Positions 21,365 through 33,080 of a stretch of 64,000 nucleotides of DNA are shown here, piece after piece. The DNA is from Hygrophila difformis (Eukaryota; Streptophyta; Magnoliopsida; Lamiales; Acanthaceae). Within the stretch, counting starts at the first letter, position 1. Each line of letters opens with the position of its first letter. The position numbers and the translations under genes are program-made. Below the pieces are notes generated by a model. The model saw only the letters and a list, made by a program, of their open reading frames with translations, was not told the DNA's origin and searched no databases. The DNA lies in the NCBI GenBank assembly GCA_030278955.1, contig JAOANR010000006.1, positions 26,791,763 to 26,855,762 on the forward strand. Reading direction: 5' to 3'.

Positions 21365-22602
21365 TCATGAATCTCCGTCTTTCTTCTCATCCGACTTCTT
21401 GGAGGATCCGGCTTCATCAGGAATCTTTTTGAGCAGAGTTTGCAGGATCTGATTCTGGCTTTGGAAAAGTGCTTCTACCATTTTTCGATTTCGCTCTTCA
21501 TTCTCCTGTCTTTCCCTGTGCATGCGTTCTTCTCTATCCAATAGCAGCTGCGTGAACTTCTCATTTCGTCGCCTCTGTTCAGATCTTTCTTCGGCTCTTT
21601 CCTTCTTTTCATCCTCTTTCCCCAGAATCATGGTGTCTGCCAGCGTCTTGATACTATCTGCAACTGTTTTGCTCATGCTGCTCACAAGCTCTATCACATG
21701 GGAGTCGGCCGGATGCTGCGAAACATTCTGACTTGCAGGCGGGATTTGTGAGGGTTGGGCTTGCTGCTGTGGGATTTGAACTGGAGGTGGTGGAGGAATT
21801 TGACTCGAACCTGGTGCCACCGGCTCTTGTTGAGAGATTTCTACTTGTGCTGAAGGTCCCGCCTCAGTACGGGCCTTTCTTCTTCTTTTGGGGGCCGGTG
21901 GTGGCATTGCAGCTCCCATTTGAACCGTTGGTGCATCTCCACCTGATATGAAAGATGATTGCACGTTTGAGTCGTCTGGGAATGGAGGAAGTGCATAAGT
22001 GATTCTCTCTTGAGTTCGCATGGATGGGACCCGGATTGCAGGGTTCAAAATGACCAAGGCATCAGTGTCAAATTCTCCCATGTCTACCCCTTGATCTGTG
22101 CAAATTCTTCTAATAAGGTTCGGGTAGCAAAGGGCATGTTTCTTTTCAATCCTTGTGGTCATTACTTCAAAGATGTGCTCCCCAACATTCAATCTCAGCC
22201 CATGCCACAGCTTTGCAAACCCCATCAGTATACTGCCAGAAGTGGTTTGAGGGTGCGAGCTGGGCTTGATCCTGGCCATGAAGAATTCAAATGTGGGCAT
22301 GAACTCCACCTTTAGCTTGGTAGTGTTGAATGTTCCCATCATTCCTGGCCTTCTGGTCAAGGAGTCGGCGATGGCTCGATATGTTGCTTTCCTTTTTGTC
22401 TTGCCACGCCTATTCAATATTTCCTCCCCCGGAATTTCACTTCGGTGACTGGGGTTTGGAGGAACCTGTTTAGATACTCCCGGGATATATCTATCGTCTT
22501 TCCTCTGACCCAGGTTGTTCTTCTTGCAATGTCAATGTTGCAATAAAACTCCCGAGTCAACTCCATAGCAAAAATTGCTCCCATCCATGATGTGTCATCC
22601 AA
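21365..22602 (-). pseudogene. A1 accessory protein, C-terminal part: plant transposon-protein (Transposase_32-like) domain
   Basis: Two frames, 22602-22414 and 22417-21365, form one domain split by a single-base frameshift near 22430. The N part has LTREFYCNIDI and RGKTIDISREYLNRFL. The C part has SSHPQTTSGSILMGFAKLWH, then LNVGEHIFEVM and HALCYPNLIRRICTDQGVDM. The order and spacing match the family annotated as putative plant transposon protein, often found near Athila elements; its biochemical role is unknown. A proline/glutamine-rich linker (about 22000-21700) and a charged coiled-coil tail (EERSEQRRRNEKF ... QILQTLLKKI) follow. No DDE transposase triad is seen. A further frame break at about 22600 separates it from the upstream part. 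Confidence 0.65.
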
Positions 22603-25579
22603 AAATCAATTGTGGTGTGTGTCAGCGAGTTAGGTGCAAACCCCTTGTCGGGTATAATAGTTTCCAACAGCTTCTCATATGCTTTGACTGCTGATGCCTT
22701 CCCATTGAATTTTCGGATTACTTCTGCCTCCTTCAGCACCATCTTGCTATTTTCTTTCTTTTGAATTCCCATTCTAGAGCGCACTTCGGTCTCCTCCCAG
22801 AATCTGGCTGGCTTGATTGATCCAACTGATTCTTGAGCCTCATCTTCGCTCGTGTGCCACTCGTTCTGATCTTCTTGAATTTGCTCGTTGATGGGCTCAT
22901 GTGTGCTTGGCTCTCCTCCTCCTTGAGCTGCTTCATCCAAGGGTTCTTCCTCAACCTGTTTAGTTACATGTTTCATTGTATTGCATTTAGTTTTTACAGA
23001 TATTGGAAAAGTCATTACAGGAAAGTAAGGATCATCAACGCTTGTTGATACCTTCTCCTCCTCCCTTGCAGCGCGTCCAACAGGACGTTGGAAAATCGGT
23101 GCCATTTGCTTCATAAACTCCTGTTCTTCCCTTATGATTTCCTCTTTTTCTTCCTCCCTCGCCTTCTTCCTTCTTTCAGTCAGATCTTGCGGTTCATCAG
23201 TTTTTGCTTGTGGCTCATTGGCTTTTTCTTTCAACAGTGCAGTCAGTGTGATTGGACCTGCAGAGGGTTCAGTGGCTTCAACCTCATCATTTTCCCCAAT
23301 CATAATTCTTCTTCTCTTTTGCTTAGTCCCAGATGGACCTTCTGGGGCAATGACTGCTTCAATTCGAGCTGTGCCAACAAGTGGATCAACAAACCGGCAC
23401 ACTTCTGTTTGGCATATAATCTGATCTGGCCCTGTCCTTCATCAATTCTGGTCTCTATTTGTTTATTCAGCCTCTTTTTGATGTCCCCCCGAATGGTTTC
23501 AGCATCATGTGCAATGGGGCCAGCCCATGCAGTAGGCTCCTTCTTGATCTTTAATCCTTGCACTTGCACTTCGCCAGTGATAACCAATTCTTCATCATCT
23601 CCTTTGCCCTTCTCAGCTTCTCCAGACTTTCTAGCTTCCAATTCTGCTTGAAGCTTTTCAGCAATTTCTCTATAATGGGCTTCTTTCTTTTTCCTTTCTT
23701 CCTCAGCTTTCGTCCTTTCAATGTTCTTTACCATTTCAGCATCTAGCCTCGCCTTTTCCTCCCTTTCAATTCTTGCTCTTATCTCAGCTTCATTGGCAGG
23801 TCTTTCAGAAGTTTGTTGTTCATGCCCGCCCTTACATTCTCCTCTTCTTGCATTTTTCTGGCCAATTCGGCATCAAAAGCAATTTGATCTTTTCTTTTTG
23901 GGGGCGGCGGTGGCATTTTCTCCTTGCCTTTGTCTGCAGGATTGACTGGCCCAACTGTTTTCTTGGCCTGTGTCTCGGGCTCTTTAATGACGACCTTAGG
24001 CTCCGGAACCCGTCCACTTTTCTCCTTGTCAGCCAATTTTATCAATCTTCCTCTATTTTGGGCTTGTGCCACAGGCTGGGATGTTGATTCAGTGGTAGCA
24101 GATGCTTACTCTCTTGCTGGCGGGGCTGGAGCTTGCACAATCAGTTGAGTAGGTAATAGGTTGGCTTCATTATAGACTCTGGGAGGTGAAGCAGCACCTG
24201 TATATTGGTTGATCAGAACGTCAGCCTCATCTTCGCTGCTCTCTCTACCTTCACTGTCCTCCTCGTCCAAGTTTATCCCCAAATTTCTCTCTGTATCTTT
24301 CAAGAATTTGTTTATAAACACGGGCTTGGATATGAGTCTAAGCTGTTTTTCCCATCTTTTTCGGATGTAGTTGCAAAACTCAACTCTATGGTCTCTGTTG
24401 TAAAGCAGTGGCTTGTCATTTTTGATTGTGTTGCAGTAATTAAGCCCGAAGGCGTCCATCTCCATGAGGAATCGTACAAACGCCATCCTATTCTCCTCGA
24501 TCATCAACCCGACGAGGGGTTTGGCCTCTGGTTTCACAAAAGACATATCATGGGGAAATTCTATTCTTATGTACTCTTCAGCTTCTACCTGGGTCAGGAG
24601 TCGAGTTTGCTGTTGATTCTTTCCCAGCACTCTCCAGCTTGTATTTTGGATGAATCCCGTGACTTGATCTCTCATAACATGTATCTGGGCTATTCCATGG
24701 GGCCTCTGTTCAGCAAGATGGGTGGGCTTATACACATCTTCCAAGAAGATGGTGTCAAAATAGTCTTCATCTGGTAGCACAAGGTCCTTATCCAAGATTG
24801 GCTCAGTAATATCTTTCTTCCCAGCGCCCCAAAGTGTCATCAGGGCGTGCCACTGTTCCCTGAACTCCTTAGTTAAGTCTATCATGGTTTTAATAATTGA
24901 GGGCTGATTCTCCTCTTTTGATGCCATGGCTTTCTTTATCGTGCTCTCCATGTTGTGACTTAGTTCTCTGTGCCTCTTCCTAGCCTGTTGCGTCAGCCAT
25001 CTCTGTTCCTTTACTCCTTTATTTTCCAATAGGCTAGGGTTGTATAAAAATGGTAAGGCCTTGTGCACCATAAAAATTCCCCGATGCACCATCTGACTGA
25101 GATTGGGTGCTCTCTCTGTGAACTGCTTCCTAACCCGTTCATCTGCCTTGTTGGGCACCATTATGATTTCGAACTCCATGCATGCTGGATCCCCTGTTTT
25201 AGAACCCCGATGCCTTTCCCATCGGCCCATATACTCATTGAACCGTCTGAGTATCCTCTCAGTGTGTACGTCATCTGGAAATTTCATGTCATTCTTGGAT
25301 TCTTCCATTTGTTTTTCCCAGAACTTCATTAGATAGAAGTAGAAGTCCTTGGTGAATCCCAGCTCTTTAAAATTCCTTTCTTCCGGCTTGATGTGTTTAT
25401 CCCATCCTTTTTGCAATTTAAAACTCACTTCCGTCTTCTCCATAATGTTCACACCAAATTCTGATTCGAGGGCTTTCCGGAAGTCATTAAGCTTTGTCCG
25501 GTACTGTGAGCAATCTAAGATCCTTTGGTCCTGCGTGCAGCTGGGCAGGCCAGCCCGTGATTCAACGACTAACTTTTCC
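22557..25579 (-). pseudogene. A1 accessory protein, main exon 5' part, unknown function
   Basis: The exon opens at 25579 behind a splice acceptor (TTTTTCAG) and stays open to a TAA at 24108-24106. The first 490 residues are not recognised: mixed charged/aromatic, phrases such as FTKDFYFYLMKFWEKQMEES and EFRQQWHALMTLWG-like, and an acidic end (EEDSEGRESSEDEAD). After the stop the same frame continues to about 23779 (PPPPPKRKD, ELARKMQEEEN), then two other frames carry a long K/E-rich coiled coil (23734-23300) and an acidic segment (23402-22557). It has at least one stop and three frameshifts, so is dead in this copy. It shows no gag, protease, RT or integrase motif. Confidence 0.6.
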
Positions 25580-27082
25580 CTGAAAAATTGAAAGTATTAA
25601 ATCCAGTTTTTATAATTTTTGCAGGGATCATTCAAATTAAAAACCAACATCCTCACATTTAGAGTCTTGTTCTAGATGTGAGGTTATTAAATTCTCAATT
25701 TGAATTTTAATATGAAGCAAAGGTAATTTTTTTCTTTTTACTCATTCTGAGAGAATTTATTAAAAATCATGAGTTATTTACAAGAGATAGGGGTCATTGG
25801 GCCCCAAAATATTTTTGAATGGACTATTGAGTCCAAATGAAATAAAAAAAATGGTCATTGGACCAAAAATCTTTTTAATGGCCCATTGGGCCCAAAAACT
25901 TGGTTTTTCAATTTTTTAAACGATCTCGAGGGGGTTGCTGAAAGTGCAATGGAGTGGATGGGAAGGAATGGAACGCGAATCGAGGAATGTGCAAATGGGA
26001 ACGCGGCAGCTCAGAACTGCTCAACTTGGACTGTGTGGGATGGTTTGATCAGTTCAATCCTTTTTTAAAATAAGGAAAACCCAATTTTTAATTTTTAATA
26101 AAAGTTGACTTATTTTTATTAAATGAAAGTGGGATTTTAGTGGTCTCATTTTTGGATTTTTCAAAGTAGTAGCAGCCCACATGAGGAAAAAGACTGCTAC
26201 TTTATTACACTAGTTTTGTGCTCCATTGGGAGCAAAACCAAGTTGGTCAACTTATCAAATAAAATCCTACCAACTATTTTGTCATTTTCTAAAAGGCTTT
26301 TTCTGCAAAGTGGGAGCAACAATTTGTTTGGCTGCACAGATTGCAAATGCAAACACACACCAACTTTTCACAGTCCCAGACATATAAAGAAAACTAGCAA
26401 TTATTTAATGCTCCATAAATCATCAAGGTAGCATGCAAAACACTTTCTGCACACACAGCTTGCTTGAACACCCAAAGATCAAAGAATTACTACAAAATCA
26501 TACTTTCCAACACAGTTTCACTAACAAAGGTTAACCAAGATCACACTATAACACATTGGTGCTCCTGAGGCACCCCTGTGCTCATCAGTTTTCCATTTTC
26601 AAGATCTCACCGGTTTAAAATGTATTGACACAAGAAGTTCTTCACAGAATCAAAACCAAACAAACCTCAGGTTTTACCACATGAAATGGAAAATTTAGCA
26701 TCTCCTATGAACCCTAAAAACTCAACTCCCTCAACAATGGCGGTTCATTCCAGTTTCTAAACCCTAACAGCCCATTCATACATTCAAAAATTGACATTCC
26801 AAAAGAGACACTCATGCTCAATAAAACTCGAAAATCCCTAACCCAAAATGACAGCAAACTCGAACACCCACTTCTCAATACATGCTCGGCACCCACCCAT
26901 TCTTCACAAAACAACAAAATACGAAATGCCCAGAGTGCGTAATAGCTCAAAATCGCACTAATGCGAGTGAAATACAACCATAGAATCCCTATTTACAGAC
27001 ATGAAGACAAAACCCAAAAAAATTGCAAAACGGGGTAGGGGGGTTGCGGGAGTGCGCGAGAATCAGAGAATGGGGAACTTAC
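25580..27082 (-). other. Predicted 1.5-kb intron of the A1 accessory gene
   Basis: Donor TG|GTAAGTTCCCC at 27082 and acceptor CAATTTTTCAG|GG at 25580. The junction of a 38-nt exon (phase 2) with the main exon keeps the frame. It contains a hairpin CACATTTAGAGT...TCTAGATGTG at 25655-25680, about 75 nt from the acceptor. No credible ORF inside. Confidence 0.65.
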
Positions 27083-27120
27083 CAGGGCTTTCCGGCCTTC
27101 GAAGACGACAGAAACGCCAT
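27083..27120 (-). CDS. Short first exon (38 nt) of the A1 accessory gene
   Basis: ATG at 27120 begins a short reading MAFLSSSKAGKP, ending in phase 2 at a near-consensus donor. The exon is followed in frame by the exon at 25579. It lies 150 bp downstream of a TATA box. The A2 element has an exon of the same length, phase and position (46146-46109) that also starts M-A and is rich in serine. Confidence 0.65.
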
Positions 27121-27271
27121 TACAAGTGATTTAGGAAAATTTGGGCAGAGTTTCCCCTTGTTTTGGTTGAGAAAATGTTGCGAATGAACTCTGCATTTGT
27201 TCGTGAGTGGGTTCGGCAGTGGTTTTGAAAGTGTTAAGTGTGGGAATGGGGAAGGAGACGAAGGGGTGGGG

Positions 27272-27279
27272 TATTTATA
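27272..27279 (-). promoter_or_regulatory. Internal TATA box of the A1 accessory gene
   Basis: TATAAATA on the minus strand, 20 bp downstream of the dyad array and about 150 bp upstream of the ATG. It implies that the accessory gene has its own promoter rather than relying on the LTR. Confidence 0.65.
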
Positions 27280-27298
27280 AAAAGGAGAGAAAAGGGCT

Positions 27299-27656
27299 TA
27301 CGACGCTATACTTGGCCTACGACGCTATACTAGCATCGTAGGCTTTGTTCAGCGTCGTAGGCAGAAAGAAGGGGAAAAGGTACGACGCTGTCCAAAGGTA
27401 CGATGTTGAACAAGTTCAGCGTCGTACTTAAGGACTGCGTCGTAAGGCGGTGGTGAGATAAAGAGGTACACTACGGTGCTATCCCTTTGGTACGACACTA
27501 TCCTAGGATAGCATCGTACTAAGGGACTGCATTGTAGGGGAATTTAAAAGAGACGAGTGTACTACGACGCTACACTCGACTACGACGCTGAACTAGCGTC
27601 GTAGGGTGTGTTTGGCGTCGTAGTTGCTGAAAAATAGCAGGGGGATAGCGCCGTAG
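27299..27656 (-). repeat. A1 internal dyad array C, upstream of the accessory gene
   Basis: About fourteen half-sites of the A1 motif (TACGACGCTA / AGCGTCGTA and variants) in both orientations, with one CCTAGG-centred core (27490-27517) like those in the LTR. Some sites carry transitions (CATCGTA, CATTGTA). It is the same motif family as LTR arrays A and B, though this part is not LTR. Confidence 0.88.
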
Positions 27657-28040
27657 GTGAGAGCGGGGTTCAACCAACACCCGCGATTTTGAAATTTTTC
27701 AAAATTTAGGCGGACTCGGCCCGAGAAGGTGAATTTGGGCCTCAGTCAATTTATTTGTTTTGGACTTGGAAAATTTTAGTCCAAGACATTTTTGAGTTAT
27801 AAATGGGCTTAAATAATTAAAATTCTACTTGCATAAAATAGGTTGGATTAACTCCATTTGTTTGCAAAAATTATTCCGGATTTTAAATTGCTTTAATTTC
27901 CGGAATTATTTTCTTAAATTCATGGAATCGATCCAACCGGGAACCTGGTTTTCTGCTTTATTTTTCTGCTCATTCTTTTTGGTGGTTCCATGATTCCTGC
28001 AAGAAAGAATACCCAAATTGGTTAGGTTTTCTCCTCAAAT

Positions 28041-28077
28041 CCACATCCTCACATTTAGAGTCTTGTACTCTAAATGT
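28041..28077 (-). repeat. Hairpin plus purine-rich tract (A1, first copy)
   Basis: ACATTTAGAGT (28051-28061), 5-nt loop, ACTCTAAATGT (28067-28077): perfect 11-bp arms. Next to it on the minus strand is GTGAGGATGT, as next to the 3' LTR. Related copies: 25655-25680, 44742-44772 and 47197-47224. Confidence 0.8.
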
Positions 28078-28194
28078 TTAATTGATTTGAGGGTACTTCT
28101 CTGTTCTGAAATATATACATGAAGCTAACTATATACAAAAAGCCAACTATGAGTAATCAGGAGTGTATTTCTCTTAATAAACGATGCTACATCC

Positions 28195-28212
28195 TCCCCG
28201 GCAACGGCGCCA
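28195..28212 (-). promoter_or_regulatory. Primer binding site (tRNA-Asp type) of A1
   Basis: TGGCGCCGTTGCCGGGGA on the minus strand directly abuts the right-hand LTR, proving that the right LTR is the 5' LTR and that A1 is transcribed leftwards. Confidence 0.92.
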
Positions 28213-30745
28213 TGAAACTTTTGACAAATTTCCACCACGAGTATTTTTGAAAATAGATTAATGAAATAATCCCGGTTTAGATTTTATTTAATGAAAATCA
28301 ATTTGTGATGATGGAGTTGGGATTAAGGATATAATTATAGGTTGTCACGTTTTTATTTACTCGTGTTGAGAAACTGTGCCCCGAAAGTGCACGGAGTCAA
28401 AAATTGTAGTATTTATGGTAAGTACCGGATCGTTCACTGGAGGATGTGCGATAGAAGCAGGTCCCACGTCGTTTTATAAGATTTTTCCACTCGTATTACT
28501 CGATTCAATATTTGTGTTTGATTATCAACTACTTGACAGAATTTAAACTAAGATATGAAAGCAATTAAAATTATACTAAAAAGCAGATAAAATTATTCGA
28601 GAACGCAATTAAAATTATTCGAAGAAAGCGATAAAAATTATACTAATCTATCTATCATTAATTCTAGAAAGCAGATTTAAATTGTGACAAAAGGGACAGG
28701 AAGAAAAGAATAAAAATTGGACAAGATTCAGATGAAACACAATTAAACTTCCATTTTAATACACAGATCTTTGTTTGGGATAATCCTTTCAGTCAGCTAG
28801 CTCTAATGCTCCTATACTATGTTCCCTTTAACAGACAGGTACTTACAGTAGAGGTTTACATGCTCTTAAGAAGACAAATTCTAAGATACCACAGACGCAT
28901 AACTACCCTTGCAATGCACTGCTAAGGTATATTATTTATCTGTGATGGACAAGCAACACCTAACAAATCATTTATTCAGATGCCAAGTACTCCTATCATT
29001 CCCCCATGTCACACCTAAAGATTCTAATCAAGCCCTGAACTATTCCATAACTCCCATTCCTAGTAGCAGCTAGAAGTTCTCTCAATACATCCGAGTGACC
29101 TCTATAAAAGCATTTAAAAGAAAGCGGTAAAGAAAGCATGTAAAATCCTATCACTCGGAGGTTTTAAAAGCATCATACTGGTAGTAAATGAGAGCCACCA
29201 GTCTTAATGACCGGACACAGATCAAGAATTCCCGGACATCAGTAAACCGCTTGCGGTGTTTACCTACTCCCTGGGTGGTTATGACATACAAACTAATGAA
29301 ACAAACTAATAAATTAGTTTGTTCCGGATGCACTCACTCAAGACTCAAAAATAGGCTCTGGCAGAAGAGGACAACAGTTGAAAGAGTACTCAACCCTATC
29401 TTAGAAAATAACCAAGGCCCGCATGTTGTTCTTCTAGTATTATCTATCACACCTTATCTGAATCCAAGTGGACTCTGATTCAGTGCAATATTTAATATAA
29501 GATATCCAACATACAACAATTTTGAAAAATAATTGATGTTTGAAAATCATTCCCTAAACAGGTACTAAACTCTTAATTAAAACACAGATTCTTTCAGTCT
29601 AAACTAGACCTAATCGCTGACTCTGCTTCTAATTTCCCAAAATCAACCCCAGTCGGATGTGAATTAGTCATAACTGTGGAATTTATCCCTTACTCAGATC
29701 CGGATTTTATAAAGGATTTTTGTTGGAAATTTATTATGAGACATCTGATTTAAATCAAGACTCCTATGTCCAAGGGAAGGATCCCAAAATAATTATGACC
29801 ACATTATTTACATAATAGTATCATGCATAAATTTATAAGGGAGTGTAAAATTAAATTAACCCAAAATATAAGGCGGGTTTAGACAGAATGTGATGCACAG
29901 AGATGAAATAGCTGGGGATGAGAAGAATTTATTTTGGCTAAAAAGATGACAAGAATAATTAGGAGAATCTGGACTACAAACATCTGCTATTCGATTCCCA
30001 ATCATTCCAGGTGAAGTGGTTTTAGACAGCAGAAGACCCTAAATGACCGTGATCGCTATCATCAAGACTCCTACATCTGTGAAATGAGAGAAAAACCTAC
30101 ATATTTTCTCACTATAATACCAGTTAAACAGTCTTGATCGACACCATCTGATAATATTCAGTTTGAAATTCGGGTTTGAAAATAAAATAAAAAAATAAAA
30201 CTGTATTCAGACAGGGACTGGCTGAGTGGCTACTTCATTTCCCGGTAAGGGGACCGTTCGCCTGACCTCGTCAGTCACTATCCAAACCATGCAAAATAAC
30301 AAATAGTAATTAATACACAGACTACGGGCTACTTCATTTCCCGGTAAAGGGACCGTTCGCCAACATTATTCCATGATATTTTTCACTATTCATTTCATAC
30401 AACACAGGTAAAGACAAAATAAATAAAAGAAAATATTTTTGGATCACCTTGTATGAGAGACATTGGTTTCTCATGCAAGGGTATGGAAGTCATTCCATAA
30501 TTACTCTTTACGGTCTAAATAATCACTCATTCCATAATTAATTATTTACAGTTCGGATTATATACTTAGATCATCAGAGTTTAATTTTTGTAGAAAAATC
30601 TTTTAATGGAATATTGAACAAAGGTCTTTATATCAAATTAATCATGGGTTGAGGTCATTGGATTTCAACATCAAAATATTAATATAAAGGTTCAATTAAT
30701 TAAGTGAGAAAAATGGAGAAATGGAAATTTGGCAAAAATGCCAAT

Positions 30746-31100
30746 TACGACGCTAGGCAGATTTTACGACGCTATACTAGGATAGCGTCGTAGGGGTAGC
30801 GTCGTAGTGTTGAATTTTTGGAAGTTTGATAAAATTGGGGGGGTACGACGCTATACACTAAATTACGACGCTATCCTAGGATAACGTCGTGGGTGTAGCG
30901 TCGTAGGTGGGTTTTTGTGAGAAAGAAAGTTCTTGTGAGAAAGGAAGTATTTTGGGGTACTACGACCTAGACAAAAATTACGACGCTATCCTAGGATAGC
31001 GTCGTAGGACAAATTTTTCTTAGATCCGAAGCAACTACGACGTAAAACCTTCCCCTACGTCGTTAACCTAGGTTAGCATCGTAGGGCGGTGAGCATCGTT
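30746..31100 (-). repeat. A1 5' LTR dyad array A (copy)
   Basis: Copy of 18104-18460, with the CCTAGG-centred core near 30980-31007 again perfect and the others one or two changes away. Confidence 0.85.
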
Positions 31101-31811
31101 GCTACCGCAGAACATAAGAGTTGGTCGGGTACTGCACTCTATGCGATTGCAAACCCTATTTTCAAGTTTATGGCTCAAGAATGCAGGGTATGGCAAAATA
31201 GAAATGTAAAATAAGCTACAATGCATGAAAATAAGAGGAATAAGGAGCTAACACTGAGCATAATGAACCCCAAGACCCGAATGAGGGTTTCCAACCACAA
31301 ACCATGCATAAGAACCTAAAAATGAAGATAAAGATACAAAACCCACATGCAATGGAAAATAAAATAACCAAATGGCCGTTTAAACAAAAATAAAGCATAA
31401 AATCCATGAACCAATGTCCATTTCATGATTTGGGACTCTTTCTGTGATTAACTTCCCATTTGTAAGAAATATGGCTTGATGATACTCATGATTTGGGTAT
31501 TTCAAACCTTAACAAAAGTTTACAAAGCTGTTAAATAATGAAAACAGTGGCTATCTAGCTCTAAAACACTAAACACTTGCTAACCTAAGCTAGACAATAA
31601 CTAGAAACTAAGAACAATGCAAGAAAAATAAATAATACAAAAAAAAATCCTAACTAAACTAACTACCTACACACCTCTCAAGAACTCCAAGTTGTCTCCA
31701 AGTTTGTATGTTGTGAAGTGACTGATCCTAGGAGTCAACTTATCCTTATATAGGTGGGAAACCGTAGGCCCATGGGCCCCCAGGCCTTGAAATTTGAATT
31801 CTGAAGCTTGG

Positions 31812-32081
31812 TACGACGCTATGGCTTGTTACGACGTTAATGTTGCTACGGCGTTGAACATGTCTTGCGTCGTAGTCTTCCATCTCGAAGGCTCCTCCTG
31901 TTTCTAGATAAACAGCCTACGACGCTATCCTCCACTACGTCGCTATGCTTAAGTACGACGCTATCCTTGCTCAGCGTCGTACCCCTCTTCCTTCGAAGTT
32001 CTGCCTTGGTTTCTGCCTACGACGCTATACTTGGATACGACGCTATACATGCTTAGCATCGTAGTTGAGTCTAGCATCGTG
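31812..32081 (-). repeat. A1 5' LTR dyad array B (copy)
   Basis: Copy of 19172-19441; several half-sites here are intact where the left copy has TACGGCG or GACAC, and vice versa. Confidence 0.85.
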
Positions 32082-32373
32082 ATTTCCTGAAAAATGTCAA
32101 ATTTTTGTGGGTCTTCATTTCTTTTCCCATCTTTTTATTTCCTTTTTCTTTTCTTTTCTTTTTCTCATGTTTTTGGAATTTTCTAACATAAATGTGTAAT
32201 AAAATTACATATTTATGCATTTTTCATACCAGCTCAGTATTTTTACAATTATGCATAAATCAATCCAATTCAACTTCTTTCTAATTTATTATAAGACCGG
32301 AATACGATCAAATGCCCGTTTCAGACACGGAAATGGATTGAAGTAATGGACATTTCTGGCCATTATCAATAGA

Positions 32374-33064
32374 CATCATAGGTCATAACATTACATCTCA
32401 TCATCCATCATTCATTTTATTTGCAGTGGTTGAAGCATCGGTATGGGACGTGTGATGTTCATCTGTTTATATTGTTCAGTTATTTCAGTTATGCCTAATA
32501 ATTGTCCATGTATGTATATACATATATATATATCCTATAATATTATTTCGATTCCTTTTCCCCTTGTGCCGGTTATCTCTACTCTTGCTCAGTACCTTGT
32601 ACTGACACCTTGCAATTGTCTCTTTGTATAGATACTCCCGAGGAGGACGCAGAGCCTGAGCACGATGTGGGGTTTGGGGATGAGTGATCTACCTAGAGAT
32701 GCATTAGCATGATGTGGACTTATATGCTTGTCTTGGATACTATATTGCCTTGTTGTGACTTAATTTCCATTTCCTCGTACTGTTTGTGGTATTGATCGGT
32801 GAGCTGTGCTCTATTATGTGTTTTACCTTGGTATCTCTGACTGGTTGAGATGAGACAGTTATGTTGTACTGTTTAGGCTTGCAAGCTGGATGTCTGTTAT
32901 GATGTGATAATTTCCTTTCTGGACTTATTCTGATATTATGATTCCTTGGTCTTCTGTTTCCTTGGCTTCGTGCTAATAATCTTAAATTGATTGGCCAACA
33001 GTTTAAGAGAGGTAGCACGGCAGTGACGTCACAAAAATTTGGTTTAAATTTTTGGGGCGTTACA
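32374..33064 (+). repeat. T0 5' LTR, second part
   Basis: Resumes directly after the right ATAGA of A1 and ends GGGGCGTTACA, directly before the primer site. It includes a TA-microsatellite (32518-32532). Confidence 0.85.
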
Positions 33065-33067
33065 GGT

Positions 33068-33080
33068 TGGTATCAGAGCC
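33068..33080 (+). promoter_or_regulatory. Primer binding site (tRNA-iMet type) of T0
   Basis: TGGTATCAGAGCC three bases after the LTR end. Confidence 0.92.

Larger units (their letters stand above)
15583..32368 (-). mobile_element. Athila-related non-autonomous element A1, 16.8 kb, with accessory gene and no gag-pol
   Basis: LTRs of 4146 and 4156 bp (15583-19728 and 28213-32368) bounded by the perfect target duplication ATAGA. On the minus strand the order is 5' LTR (right), tRNA-Asp primer site, short leader, dyad array, TATA box, accessory gene with intron, 3' region, 3' LTR (left). Leader, array position, gene layout and 3' region align with those of the complete element A2, but the whole gag-pol block is missing between the leader and a hairpin at 28051. 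It would depend on a partner like A2 for enzymes. Confidence 0.88.
28213..32368 (-). repeat. A1 5' LTR (right copy)
   Basis: Direct repeat of 15583-19728. It carries dyad array A at 30746-31100, array B at 31812-32081, a TATA-like box at 31745-31752, and the duplicated 34-nt motif. The two LTRs differ by transitions inside the half-sites as well as elsewhere (for example GACGC versus GACAC). Confidence 0.9.

Noticed and set aside
21365..25579. A1 long frames as a gag-pol of an unusual retroelement
   Set aside because: No protease, RT, RNase H or integrase motif and no zinc knuckle could be found; the positions match the accessory locus of A2 rather than gag-pol.
15583..32368. A1 as two solo LTRs flanking host DNA
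   Set aside because: The perfect ATAGA duplication, the primer site abutting one LTR and the purine-rich tract abutting the other show a single element.
32518..32532. TATATATATATA as an LTR promoter of T0
   Set aside because: A simple TA microsatellite with no array or start-site context; not enough to call a promoter.
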